From: Acidobacteriota bacterium
Lineage (GTDB): Bacteria; Acidobacteriota; Terriglobia; Acidiferrales; UBA7541
DNA length: 5,173 nucleotides
Direction: 5' to 3'
NCBI GenBank assembly: GCA_003224195.1
Contig: QHYP01000316.1
Span: 1-5,173, forward strand
Both the position numbers and the translations under genes were made by a program. Within the stretch, counting starts at the first letter, position 1. Each line of letters begins with the position of its first letter. The notes below the pieces were generated by a model. It saw only the letters and a list, made by a program, of their open reading frames with translations. It was not told the DNA's origin and did not search any database. Positions 1 to 5,173 of the stretch are shown here, in pieces.

Positions 1-34
1 CGCCGCCTCCCCCTCCACGCCGCCTCCCCCTCCA
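1..34. repeat. two perfect tandem copies of a 17-bp unit
   Basis: Positions 1-17 and 18-34 are identical (CGCCGCCTCCCCCTCCA on the plus strand) and may continue to the left. On the coding strand this is Gly-rich coding sequence. Because 17 is not a multiple of three, the first unit read reads Gly5 and the next reads VEGEAA. An 18-bp unit would keep both copies as Gly-rich, so one base may be missing. Confidence 0.8.
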
Positions 35-618
35 GGGGGTGGCCGCTGTGGATACCCGACCAACTGCACGCGCGCTGCTTGCCGCGTAAAATCACGCCAA
101 GGGCGCAGTCTCGCCGACTGAACGGCGCCTGGACCTTTCCCCAAACGGTGTTGTGGGCGCACCAGACTCCCGCGGTTCATCGTGGGAGCCGTCAGCCCTC
201 GGGCATCCACCGGATAGACGGCTACGTTGGCCTTATTGCATGCATCGATTGTCGCCGTGAGCTCGGATTGGCGTTCAGCGGTCAGCGGAAACCCCGACGA
301 AAACAAGATCACCATTTTCCGTCCTGGCACAGCCCGGAGGTTTTTTGCAAGGCTGCGAATTGCCAGCAGCACGCTGTATGCGCCGAAATCCGCCTCCGCG
401 CTGCCGAGCGGCGGAGCACCGATCGCCGCCACTTCGGTGGGTGGCGGCGCATTCGGATCAACGGAAGAATTCTTCACCGCTCCCGCGGCCCTCTTCAGCC
501 GGTCGGCATTCGCCGTGAAGTTCTGCGTGATGCGCAGCGTGCCGCCGAAATCGACAATGGCCATCAGGCGGTCCGGCCCCGCATTCGCGTCGATAAATTT
601 CCCCGCGGCCTCGCGAGC
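1..618 (-). CDS. second vWFA-related Acidobacterial-domain protein, C-terminal part of the interrupted gene, cut by left edge
   Basis: Reading the minus strand from 618 gives 206 codons without a stop, up to position 1. The translation is clear family sequence: AREAAGKFIDANAGPDRLM, IVDFGGTLRITQNFTANADRL, a linker with VDPNAPPPTEVAAIGAPPLGSAEADFGAYSVLLAIRSL, PGRKMVILFSSGFPLTAE, then ATIDACNKANVAVYPVDARGL. The frame then enters a basic, less conserved stretch and a Pro/Gly-rich run (PPPGGGGG), which is usual for this subgroup. It has no start of its own; the first in-frame ATG is at 564, inside the domain, without a good ribosome site. It therefore belongs with 1012-620 in a single broken gene. 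The last codons fall in a 17-bp tandem repeat that shifts phase, so the frame at the very edge is uncertain. The rest of the gene lies outside the window. Confidence 0.75.
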
Positions 619-1012
619 AGGCCATGGTCGAGTTGTCGAAGAAAAGGATCATGTAGTGCCGCTGTGCCTTTGTGGCAGTGGCCATTTCCGCGCCGGTCGA
701 AAAACTGGTGACGCTTTGTTCTTTGTTGTCCTCAAAAACGCGAAAATCGGGTTGCTTCAGGTCGTGGACGTAATTGCCCTTTTTGTCCATGACCACGGCA
801 TCGACAAGAACCAGGCGCGATTCCTTTTTGATCACCGCCACGGGCGCGCCGCTCTGCGCCCCGCCTGGAGATTGTTGTGCGGTGGTTTCCTGCCCCGGCG
901 GCGGAGGCGGCGCGCTCTGCCCGCGCGCCGGCACGCTCGCGACAAGGAAAAGGAGGGCGGCTCCCGCCATCTCGGGCCAAATCTTGAACATTGAGTCCAG
1001 CGTTCGGTTCAT
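458..1012 (-). CDS. second vWFA-related Acidobacterial-domain secreted protein, N-terminal part of an interrupted gene
   Basis: The start at 1012 is set by the AGAGGTGG ribosome site; a second ATG at 991 is less well placed. Residues 1-32 are a signal peptide ending VPARGQS, the same cut-site pattern as the neighbouring paralogue. A Pro/Gln/Gly-rich spacer follows (34-56). Then come ESRLVLVDAVVMDKKGNYV (64-82), KQPDFRVFEDN (86-96), VTSFSTG (101-107), and the first core strand RHYMILFFDNSTM (118-130), whose D-x-S resembles a metal-site motif. Family sequence ends at Ala131 (622-620). The rest, to the stop at 458, is Arg/His/Cys-rich nonsense. The true continuation is one base further on, as AREAAGKFIDANAGPDRL, from 618. 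About five to six residues expected between STMA and AR seem missing, so a deletion of about 17 nt is likely. It is paralogous to the gene upstream. Confidence 0.75.
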   Translation of the reverse strand: MNRTLDSMFKIWPEMAGAALLFLVASVPARGQSAPPPPPGQETTAQQSPGGAQSGAPVAVIKKESRLVLVDAVVMDKKGNYVHDLKQPDFRVFEDNKEQSVTSFSTGAEMATATKAQRHYMILFFDNSTMACSRGRGEIYRRECGAGPPDGHCRFRRHAAHHAELHGECRPAEEGRGSGEEFFR

Positions 1013-1016
1013 GACG

Positions 1017-1024
1017 CCACCTCT
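1017..1024 (-). promoter_or_regulatory. ribosome binding site AGAGGTGG of the second vWFA gene
   Basis: It lies between the TAG at 1025 and the ATG at 1012, with AGAGG 7 nt before the start. The 12-bp gap and this position suggest translational coupling to the first vWFA gene and one shared transcript. Confidence 0.7.
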
Positions 1025-2308
1025 CTAGAACGGAATCTTCAGTCCACTGGTTCGCGCTCCCAAAAGTTCGGCCTCCGAATCACGGACCACCAGCCGCACC
1101 ATGTACGTCCCCGGTTTCACGTCAAAACTCGACTTCACCATGATCCCGGGGCGGCTCAGTCGCTCCAGCGTCGTGTCGCGCAGCTTCATCTCCACGACTT
1201 TTTCGTTGCCGGTAACAAAATTTCCGTTTTCATCGAAGATCGCCGTCGCGATGGTCAAATTATTCTGATTCCGGCCATCCGCCTTCCGGAAGCGCAGGCC
1301 CTTCAAATCCACGCGAGTGAGCACCGCCACGCTCGCGTCTTCCTCGGTCTTCTTGAAGAATTGTGTCTGTAGCTCGATGGGCAGATCGCGCAGCTCTTCT
1401 TGCGAAAAAATCGCCTCTTCAATGTCTTTTCTGGCCGACTCGGCGGGGTCGGTCTTCGCCTGCGGCGCGAAGTAGCCTCGCCGCGCCTGCAGAGCGTATT
1501 TCTCTTTCGTGCCGAGCGTCACCTTCAGCGTGTGAAAGCTGCCGTCGAATTTCAGATTTTGCGGCGAAAAGCCGAGCACATAGGAGAACTCCGGCGCAGC
1601 GGCAAACTGCCGCATACCTTCGCCCAGATCATTCCGATTGTGGAAGAAGCTTCCGCCGGTCCCATCGGCCAATTCCGCCATCACGTCCGACTGGCCAAAT
1701 TGTTCCGCCACAGTGTGCAGCGAGCGGATCCCGGCGGTAAGCACCGACCCTGTAAAGGGTTTCGAAATGTCGCCTCCCGGGGTGCCCGCGTACAGCCCGC
1801 GCGCGTCAATTGTGTTGATCACCACGTTTGCGCGCGTGGCGCGGTCGACGACTTCCGTCGTCTCCCGCGTCGCAAACGTTGTAAAAAATCCCGGCGACAC
1901 CAGCACAATCGTGCGCTGCCCGGGCAGCACTGTCATGCGTCTCACGACTTCTTCCATCCGCCGAAAAGCCGCCTCGTTACTTGCTTCCCCGAGCGGCAGC
2001 ACCTGGTACGCGGTCGACTGGGCCAGGTTGGCCGCAGCCTGCTGCATTCGGGGATCGTTCTGGTAAGCGCATTCGAGAGCGTCTTGCGTCGCGGCTGCCA
2101 AGGCCTGGTCGTCATGCTTGTTCACAATCAGATCGGCCTCAAAAAAACTGATCTCGGGGCAACTCGAGGACATCGGCCCCGCCAGGGGACGCGGAATAAT
2201 CCCTTGCAGCGCCTCTGCCAGCTTTCCCCGGTCATCCGTAAAATCCTGCTCGCGCTGGCCCGAGGTCGTGAAAAGGGCCACCCGGTCCGATGGTTGCAGC
2301 GCCTCCAA
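1025..2308 (-). CDS. vWFA-related Acidobacterial-domain protein, C-terminal part of the same interrupted gene
   Basis: The open frame can be read from TTG at 2308 (427 residues), but family sequence already begins at KF (2314-2309), so the TTG is not a natural start: it is the Leu of KFLEAL. Family motifs run in the usual order: PSDRVALFTTSGQ and DFTDDRGKL; a Cys-containing insert with ADLIVNKHDDQAL; PGQRTIVLVSPGF; VVINTIDARGLY; DVMAELADGTGGSFFHN; EFSYVLGFSPQNLKFDG; LQARRGYFAP. A C-terminal beta-rich module then reads FFKK to KPGTYMVRLVVRDSE. No signal peptide is present in this fragment, so it could not be exported without the part at 2790-2315. Joined, the gene would encode about 580 residues, normal for the family. 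The function of the family is not established; vWA folds usually bind protein partners through a metal site. The TAG at 1027-1025 sits just before the ribosome site of the next gene. Confidence 0.85.
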   Translation of the reverse strand: MEALQPSDRVALFTTSGQREQDFTDDRGKLAEALQGIIPRPLAGPMSSSCPEISFFEADLIVNKHDDQALAAATQDALECAYQNDPRMQQAAANLAQSTAYQVLPLGEASNEAAFRRMEEVVRRMTVLPGQRTIVLVSPGFFTTFATRETTEVVDRATRANVVINTIDARGLYAGTPGGDISKPFTGSVLTAGIRSLHTVAEQFGQSDVMAELADGTGGSFFHNRNDLGEGMRQFAAAPEFSYVLGFSPQNLKFDGSFHTLKVTLGTKEKYALQARRGYFAPQAKTDPAESARKDIEEAIFSQEELRDLPIELQTQFFKKTEEDASVAVLTRVDLKGLRFRKADGRNQNNLTIATAIFDENGNFVTGNEKVVEMKLRDTTLERLSRPGIMVKSSFDVKPGTYMVRLVVRDSEAELLGARTSGLKIPF

Positions 2309-2790
2309 AAACTTTCCTCCATCGAAAGATTCAAGTCGTCAAACAGCATGGCCGCATAACGCTCGATCAGCACTGGCGAATTTTTGTCCGGCGTCGTTGC
2401 GTCACGCGCGGGAGTTTCCGTCGCCCGCGAGGCCTCCGTGTGCGAGCCGGGCCGCTCCACGGCAAACGTGGAGATCACTTGCGCTTTGCCTTTGTCGAAC
2501 AGCCGGAAATCTTCCTTGTGCAACGTGCCGATCGCGTGCCCCTGCGCATCACGCGCGACGACTCGGACCAGCACCAGGTTCACTCTCACTTTGAAGGTAG
2601 ACGTCGCGTCGTGCGTGGAGACTTCGGCGACTGGCCCTGCTGCCGCGGGATTGTTGGGCGCAGTTTGCTGGGAAGGAGCCGGCTCCACTGGTTTGTCGGA
2701 TTGCCCTCGCGCGGGGAGCGCCAGGAACGAACAACCGCAGGCGCCCAAAAGAATGGTGCCAGCCTTGCTCCCTAGGCTTCGAAAGGCCAT
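2128..2790 (-). CDS. vWFA-related Acidobacterial-domain secreted protein, N-terminal part of an interrupted gene
   Basis: The ATG at 2790 follows a strong Shine-Dalgarno. Residues 1-31 form a signal peptide with a likely signal peptidase I cut after ALPARG; LGAC at 15-18 is only a poor lipobox. A Pro/Ala-rich spacer follows, then the conserved entry of the TIGR03436 family: FKVRVNLVLVRVVARDAQG (66-84), HKEDFRLFD (91-99), VISTFAVE (105-112), and the first core strand ERYAAMLFDDLNLSM (143-157). Homology stops about residue 159 (near 2315). Beyond that, to the stop at 2128, the frame reads Arg/Trp/Cys-rich nonsense, while the family sequence resumes one base back in the -1 frame as KFLEALQPSDRV. 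About nine residues normally found between SMED and KFL seem missing, so this is a deletion of roughly 26-28 nt and not a single-base error. It belongs with 2308-1025. Alone it would be a truncated, non-functional secreted stub. Confidence 0.75.
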   Translation of the reverse strand: MAFRSLGSKAGTILLGACGCSFLALPARGQSDKPVEPAPSQQTAPNNPAAAGPVAEVSTHDATSTFKVRVNLVLVRVVARDAQGHAIGTLHKEDFRLFDKGKAQVISTFAVERPGSHTEASRATETPARDATTPDKNSPVLIERYAAMLFDDLNLSMEESFWRRCNHRTGWPFSRPRASASRILRMTGESWQRRCKGLFRVPWRGRCPRVAPRSVFLRPI

Positions 2791-2791
2791 T

Positions 2792-2799
2792 CCGCCTCC
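2792..2799 (-). promoter_or_regulatory. ribosome binding site GGAGGCGG of the first vWFA gene
   Basis: GGAGG ends 4 nt before the ATG at 2790. It fixes that ATG as the start and places the signal peptide at the N-terminus. Confidence 0.7.
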
Positions 2800-2864
2800 G
2801 GCGCCTGCCTGCGCTCTTGCACCGTTCGATCAGCGGGCGCGTCAGGGCAGCGCGTCCGGGCACC

Positions 2865-2880
2865 CCGCGGTCGACCGCGG
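2865..2880. repeat. perfect 16-bp palindrome CCGCGGTCGACCGCGG
   Basis: The two halves are exact reverse complements. It sits 6 bp from the previous inverted repeat, inside the predicted leader (about +71 to +86). As RNA it would form a six-pair GC stem closed by a UCGA loop. It may be a protein-binding site or a leader hairpin; which one is not decidable here. Confidence 0.6.
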
Positions 2881-2886
2881 CGTTTA

Positions 2887-2903
2887 CCCCGATAAAATCG
2901 GGG
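2887..2903. repeat. perfect inverted repeat CCCCGAT-N3-ATCGGGG
   Basis: A 7-bp stem with a 3-nt loop lies at about +48 to +64 from the predicted transcription start. In RNA it would fold as a tight hairpin. No U-run follows on the minus strand (UAAACG), so it is not a canonical terminator. It could be an operator or a leader RNA element. Confidence 0.6.
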
Positions 2904-2956
2904 CGGTCGCACATTTCGTTGTCCGCTTCGCGGTCGCAAACTCCAATGTTGCTGCG

Positions 2957-2986
2957 ACTATACGCCCCGGTTTTGCAGCACGTCAA
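2957..2986 (-). promoter_or_regulatory. sigma70-like promoter for the vWFA gene pair
   Basis: On the minus strand a -35 box TTGACG (2986-2981) and a -10 box TATAGT (2962-2957) are separated by 18 bp. Each differs from the consensus by one base. Transcription would start near 2950, giving a 5' leader of about 160 nt before the ATG at 2790. It lies in the only sizeable gap between minus-strand genes, which supports its reality; activity is inferred. Confidence 0.6.
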
Positions 2987-3049
2987 TGCAAAGAAACCGC
3001 AAAACGCCTGGTTCCTGCCGCTCCAAACCTCCCGGGATTCTGCTACGGG

Positions 3050-3283
3050 CTAACGCGTCGCCCGGAAAGCCTCCAGGCTCCAGGTATCTTGGGCCTCTTC
3101 ATGGCGCAGGACGTACCGATTTCCATCCGACGCCAGCACGCGGAAGAAGATCGCGCCCGGCGAGTACCAGCGGTCTTCGACTTCGATCACCTCAAACGTG
3201 CGGCCCGCCAGCACGAACCGCACCGGTCTCTCGTCGGCGCGGTAGCCGGAATAGCTCTCGACGTGGATGGTCGTGTCGGCCAT
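3050..3283 (-). CDS. small conserved-looking cytoplasmic protein of unknown function (77 aa)
   Basis: A short ORF begins 7 bp after the brkB stop with a good ribosome site: AAGGGA at 3299-3294 overlaps the brkB TAA, 10 nt before the ATG. The product is acidic to neutral, has no signal peptide or membrane segment, and looks like a compact beta-rich fold. Its pattern is a RPVRFVLAGRTFEV stretch, then DRWYSP, then FRVLASDGNRYVLRH, ending in WSLEAF. This layout (GR..EV..V.DRW, then Y.LR, then W.LE.F) reminds me of DUF6504-like small proteins, but that assignment is tentative. The codon pattern and the strong Shine-Dalgarno argue that it is real although short. It is the last gene of the phosphatase-brkB unit; no clear intrinsic terminator follows. 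Function unknown. Confidence 0.75.
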   Translation of the reverse strand: MADTTIHVESYSGYRADERPVRFVLAGRTFEVIEVEDRWYSPGAIFFRVLASDGNRYVLRHEEAQDTWSLEAFRATR

Positions 3284-3290
3284 CGGAAAT

Positions 3291-4139
3291 TTATCCCTTG
3301 GTGCGGCTCTTCGCGCGCTCCGCGTTCCACGCCGCGCCCAGAAAAACGATCACGGCTGAAACCTCCATCCAAACCATCAGTCCGATCACCGCCCCCAACC
3401 CTCCGTACACCACTCCGTAGGGCATCTTGCGTACGTAGGTACCATACAGCACATTCGTCAGCCACCAGAACAAAGTGGCGACGACCGCGCCCGGCAACAC
3501 GTCGCGCAGTCTGTTCTCCGCGGGCCGCGCCACGCGGTAGATCACCGTCAGCGCAATCATGCCCAGCAGGATGGCCGCTAGCGGAAACAAGAAATTCCAG
3601 TAAGTTTCTAGTTCCCTCTTGCTGAACACGTGCGCCAGCAAGCGCCGCAGCGGCCGCCCCAGCACGCCGAGGATGGCCGCCGCCAGCAGCGGGGCAATCG
3701 TCACGAGGATCAGAACCAGCCCGCGAACTTGCCGGTGCAGCCACCCCATGCGGTCCTCTTCCCCGTAGATTACCTGAATCCCTTGCATCACCAACTTCAT
3801 CACCTGCGATCCCGCAAGGAGCGTGCCTGTCAACCCCGCCAGCGCCCACTTCCAGACCTCCGGCCCGCGCTTCGTCAAGTACTCGGAAACGATTTGCTGG
3901 CTTCCCGGCGGCAGAAAACCGGTGATCTGCCTGATGAGTTCCAGCAAACTGGTTCTCCCGCCAACGGGGCTTGTAGCCAATGCCACCGCGATCAGCAGCG
4001 TCGGGAAAAATGCCAGAAACAGGTTGAACGCGATGGCCTGCGAAATCATTCCGCACCGCGGGAAAACCCTCCGGAACCCGCGATAGACTCGCTCCGCCAC
4101 AAATTTCAAAAACTCCATGGCCGCTAATTTCTTCTGCAT
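3291..4139 (-). CDS. YihY/BrkB-family inner-membrane protein
   Basis: This 282-residue protein has the length and hydrophobic pattern of YihY/virulence-factor BrkB family membrane proteins. Membrane segments are visible at about residues 32-55 (with AIAFNLFLAFFPTLL), 97-112, 138-162, 181-201, 212-232 and 243-270. The family signature near the end is present: YGTYVRKMPYGVVYGGLGAVIGL followed by a W-rich helix and GAAWNAE (268-274). The tail is short and basic. The transported or bound substrate of this family is not established; the old name 'ribonuclease BN' for some members is wrong. Two starts are possible: ATG at 4139, overlapping the phosphatase stop by 16 bp, or ATG at 4118 (276 residues, 5 bp after that stop, with a weak AGAAG-type ribosome site upstream). 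The tight junction on both sides supports an operon with the phosphatase and the small downstream gene. No damage to the frame is visible. Confidence 0.92.
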   Translation of the reverse strand: MQKKLAAMEFLKFVAERVYRGFRRVFPRCGMISQAIAFNLFLAFFPTLLIAVALATSPVGGRTSLLELIRQITGFLPPGSQQIVSEYLTKRGPEVWKWALAGLTGTLLAGSQVMKLVMQGIQVIYGEEDRMGWLHRQVRGLVLILVTIAPLLAAAILGVLGRPLRRLLAHVFSKRELETYWNFLFPLAAILLGMIALTVIYRVARPAENRLRDVLPGAVVATLFWWLTNVLYGTYVRKMPYGVVYGGLGAVIGLMVWMEVSAVIVFLGAAWNAERAKSRTKG

Positions 4140-5173
4140 TTGGCAACGATTAGCGTGATGTCGTCCTGCTGTTCGTGAGGGCTGAACTGCTGGACGTCAT
4201 CAACAACCGACGCAAGCAAGGCTTGTGAAGACAGCTCGCGGTGTCGGCGCAACGCCTCGATCAAGCGCTGTTCTCCGAATTCCTCCCCGGCGCCGTTGAA
4301 CGATTCCGTAATGCCATCGGTGTAGAGCGCGAGCGTGTCTCCTGGCAAGAGCCGGCGTTCCCCGATCGAGCAATCCCATTCTTTGAAGAGTCCCAGCACA
4401 CTGCACGTGGAATCCAGCCGTTCCAGCGTGTCATCGCTCCGCAGGAGAAGAGCGGAGAGATGCCCGCAATTCGCATAGCGCAATCGCCCCACTTTGTCGT
4501 CGTATTCGGCGAAGATGAGCGTGGCAAAAGCCCCGTCGGTCGTATTCTCGTGAAAGAGTTGGTTCACCGAGCGCAAGAAGCGTTGCGGCTGATCCAGAGC
4601 GATGGCGCACTGGCTGCGGGCCATTAAGAGAGCAGCGGCAATTCCTTTTCCTGCAACGTCGCCGATCACCAGCCCGAGCCGCTCCCGGCCGAGCTCAAGG
4701 AAGTCGTAATAATCGCCGCCGACCTCGCGAGCCTGGAGGCAGATTCCCGCATACTCCAGTGTTCTGAGCGGCGGCAGCGTTTGGGGAAAGAGTCTTGCCT
4801 GCACCTGTTTTGCAATTTCCAGCTCTTGGGCAACGCGGCGTTCGGACTCCAGCTTCTCCGCAATCGCGCGGCGCTGGGCCTCGATTTCCCGGCTTACATG
4901 GTCGAAGCTCATAAGGCCAAAAGAATTTCCGTCAAGATCCTTGAATGCGGCGAATGTTCCGCCCCAAATCGGCGACTGTTCGCCGGGCGACATCGCTGGA
5001 GCCGCCGAATCCGAGGTTTGCGCGCCGCTTCCGCCGGAGGCTGCGGCGGACTTCGCTGGCTGGGGCTCATACTTGATGCGCTTCAGCCGCGGCACGCGAT
5101 GGAAGCGAACCCCGCGCTTGGACCATTCGCGGAACTTGGCGGCGACATCTTCGGTGATGAAAACAACCTGCGT
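4124..5173 (-). CDS. VOC-like domain / coiled coil / SpoIIE-type (PP2C) serine/threonine phosphatase, N-terminus outside window
   Basis: The frame is open from the right edge to a TAG at 4126-4124, giving 349 visible residues with no start; the GTG at 5095 lies inside the domain and is not a likely start. Residues 1-38 and 68-91 look like a VOC (glyoxalase-like) fold: TQVVFITEDV, then WGGTFAAFKDLDGNSFGL with the typical DGN. Between them, about residues 39-67, is a low-complexity Ala/Ser/Gly/Pro linker. Residues ~92-126 form a charged helix or coiled coil ending in KQVQARLFP, the usual junction to a SpoIIE/RsbU-type phosphatase. Metal-site and core motifs follow: GGDYYDF (152-158), GDVAGKG (171-177), NCGH (235-238), LYTDGITE (283-290), DDITL (337-341). 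The family dephosphorylates Ser/Thr-phosphorylated partners such as anti-sigma antagonists; the partner is unknown here. The VOC-like part may be a sensor (inference). After ALLMA (residue 184) about six residues of the usual LQxxLR helix seem absent. It overlaps brkB by 16 bp. Confidence 0.9.
   Translation of the reverse strand, partial: TQVVFITEDVAAKFREWSKRGVRFHRVPRLKRIKYEPQPAKSAAASGGSGAQTSDSAAPAMSPGEQSPIWGGTFAAFKDLDGNSFGLMSFDHVSREIEAQRRAIAEKLESERRVAQELEIAKQVQARLFPQTLPPLRTLEYAGICLQAREVGGDYYDFLELGRERLGLVIGDVAGKGIAAALLMARSQCAIALDQPQRFLRSVNQLFHENTTDGAFATLIFAEYDDKVGRLRYANCGHLSALLLRSDDTLERLDSTCSVLGLFKEWDCSIGERRLLPGDTLALYTDGITESFNGAGEEFGEQRLIEALRRHRELSSQALLASVVDDVQQFSPHEQQDDITLIVAKCRRN

Larger units (their letters stand above)
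2791..3049 (-). other. intergenic region and 5' leader between the two operons
   Basis: This 259-bp gap holds no convincing gene. It contains the promoter, two adjacent perfect palindromes (2887-2903 and 2865-2880), three copies of GCGGTCG on the plus strand (2867, 2903 and 2930), and the ribosome site of the first vWFA gene. No intrinsic terminator for the upstream small gene was found: the hairpins present lack a following U-run. An open frame crossing the leader (2986-2549) begins inside the -35 box and is judged a shadow. Confidence 0.6.

Noticed and set aside
227..994. 255-codon plus-strand open frame, and an overlapping one at 79-711
   Set aside because: Both lie opposite the second vWFA gene, whose minus-strand translation gives convincing family motifs.
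2306..2308. TTG as the true start of a separate 427-residue gene
   Set aside because: Family sequence extends upstream of it (KF), it would lack a signal peptide, and it is the Leu codon of the conserved KFLEAL block.
1400..2359. 319-codon plus-strand open frame
   Set aside because: It is antisense to clear vWFA family sequence and has an Arg/His-rich composition without recognisable motifs.
2734..2745. Lipobox-like LGAC in the first vWFA protein
   Set aside because: The hydrophobic stretch continues past the Cys to ALPARG, a better signal peptidase I site that its paralogue shares.
2887..2903. Hairpin as an intrinsic terminator
   Set aside because: No U-run follows on either strand, and it lies downstream of the promoter, inside the leader.
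2549..2986. 145-codon minus-strand frame across the leader, possible leader peptide
   Set aside because: Its start codon lies in the predicted -35 box, and it continues out of frame into the vWFA gene as an Arg-rich sequence. No ribosome site supports an internal start.
2384..3625. 413-codon plus-strand open frame
   Set aside because: It runs antisense through the vWFA gene, the promoter gap, the small gene and part of brkB. Its product is Arg/Pro/Ser-rich with no domain, as expected from GC-rich shadow frames.
3187..4146. 319-codon minus-strand frame over brkB
   Set aside because: Same strand but another frame. The overlapping frame gives a typical membrane protein with family motifs, whereas this one is Gly/Arg-rich without structure.

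Overview
The window looks like a GC-rich chromosomal fragment from a member of the Acidobacteriota, probably from soil. The main reason is a tandem pair of secreted proteins of the 'VWFA-related Acidobacterial domain' type (TIGR03436). The other reasons are a phosphatase fused to a VOC-like fold and dense minus-strand gene packing. All real genes read right to left. No RNA gene, CRISPR array, insertion sequence or attachment site was seen.

Layout in transcription order: (1) 5173-4124, the C-terminal 349 residues of a VOC-like/coiled-coil/SpoIIE-type (PP2C) phosphatase, cut by the right edge. (2) 4139-3291, a YihY/BrkB-type inner-membrane protein whose start overlaps the phosphatase stop by 16 bp. 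(3) 3283-3050, a 77-residue cytoplasmic protein of unknown function, 7 bp after brkB. These three look like one transcription unit. (4) 3049-2791, a 259-bp gap with no gene but a good sigma70-like promoter, two adjacent perfect palindromes and a strong Shine-Dalgarno. (5) 2790-1025, a vWFA-type secreted protein whose reading frame is broken near 2315. (6) 1012-1, a second vWFA-type secreted protein starting 12 bp later, whose frame is broken near 619 and which runs off the left edge into a Gly-rich region with a 17-bp tandem repeat.

The promoter at 2986-2957 should drive the two vWFA genes as a bicistron. Both products carry signal peptides and should act outside the cytoplasm, perhaps in surface protein binding. 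The upstream operon looks like a signalling phosphatase plus envelope protein module. No direct functional link between the two operons can be shown from sequence.

The most unusual signal is that both vWFA paralogues lose their frame at the same structural place, directly after the metal-site-like strand (FFDNSTM and FDDLNLSM). At each site a short stretch expected for the family seems to be missing. The phosphatase seems to lack about six residues after ALLMA, this time in frame. All three junctions sit just 3' of ATGG on the coding strand, next to short inverted repeats. This could be hairpin-associated deletion in the organism or an assembly artefact. I judge it from recalled family patterns, not from an alignment.
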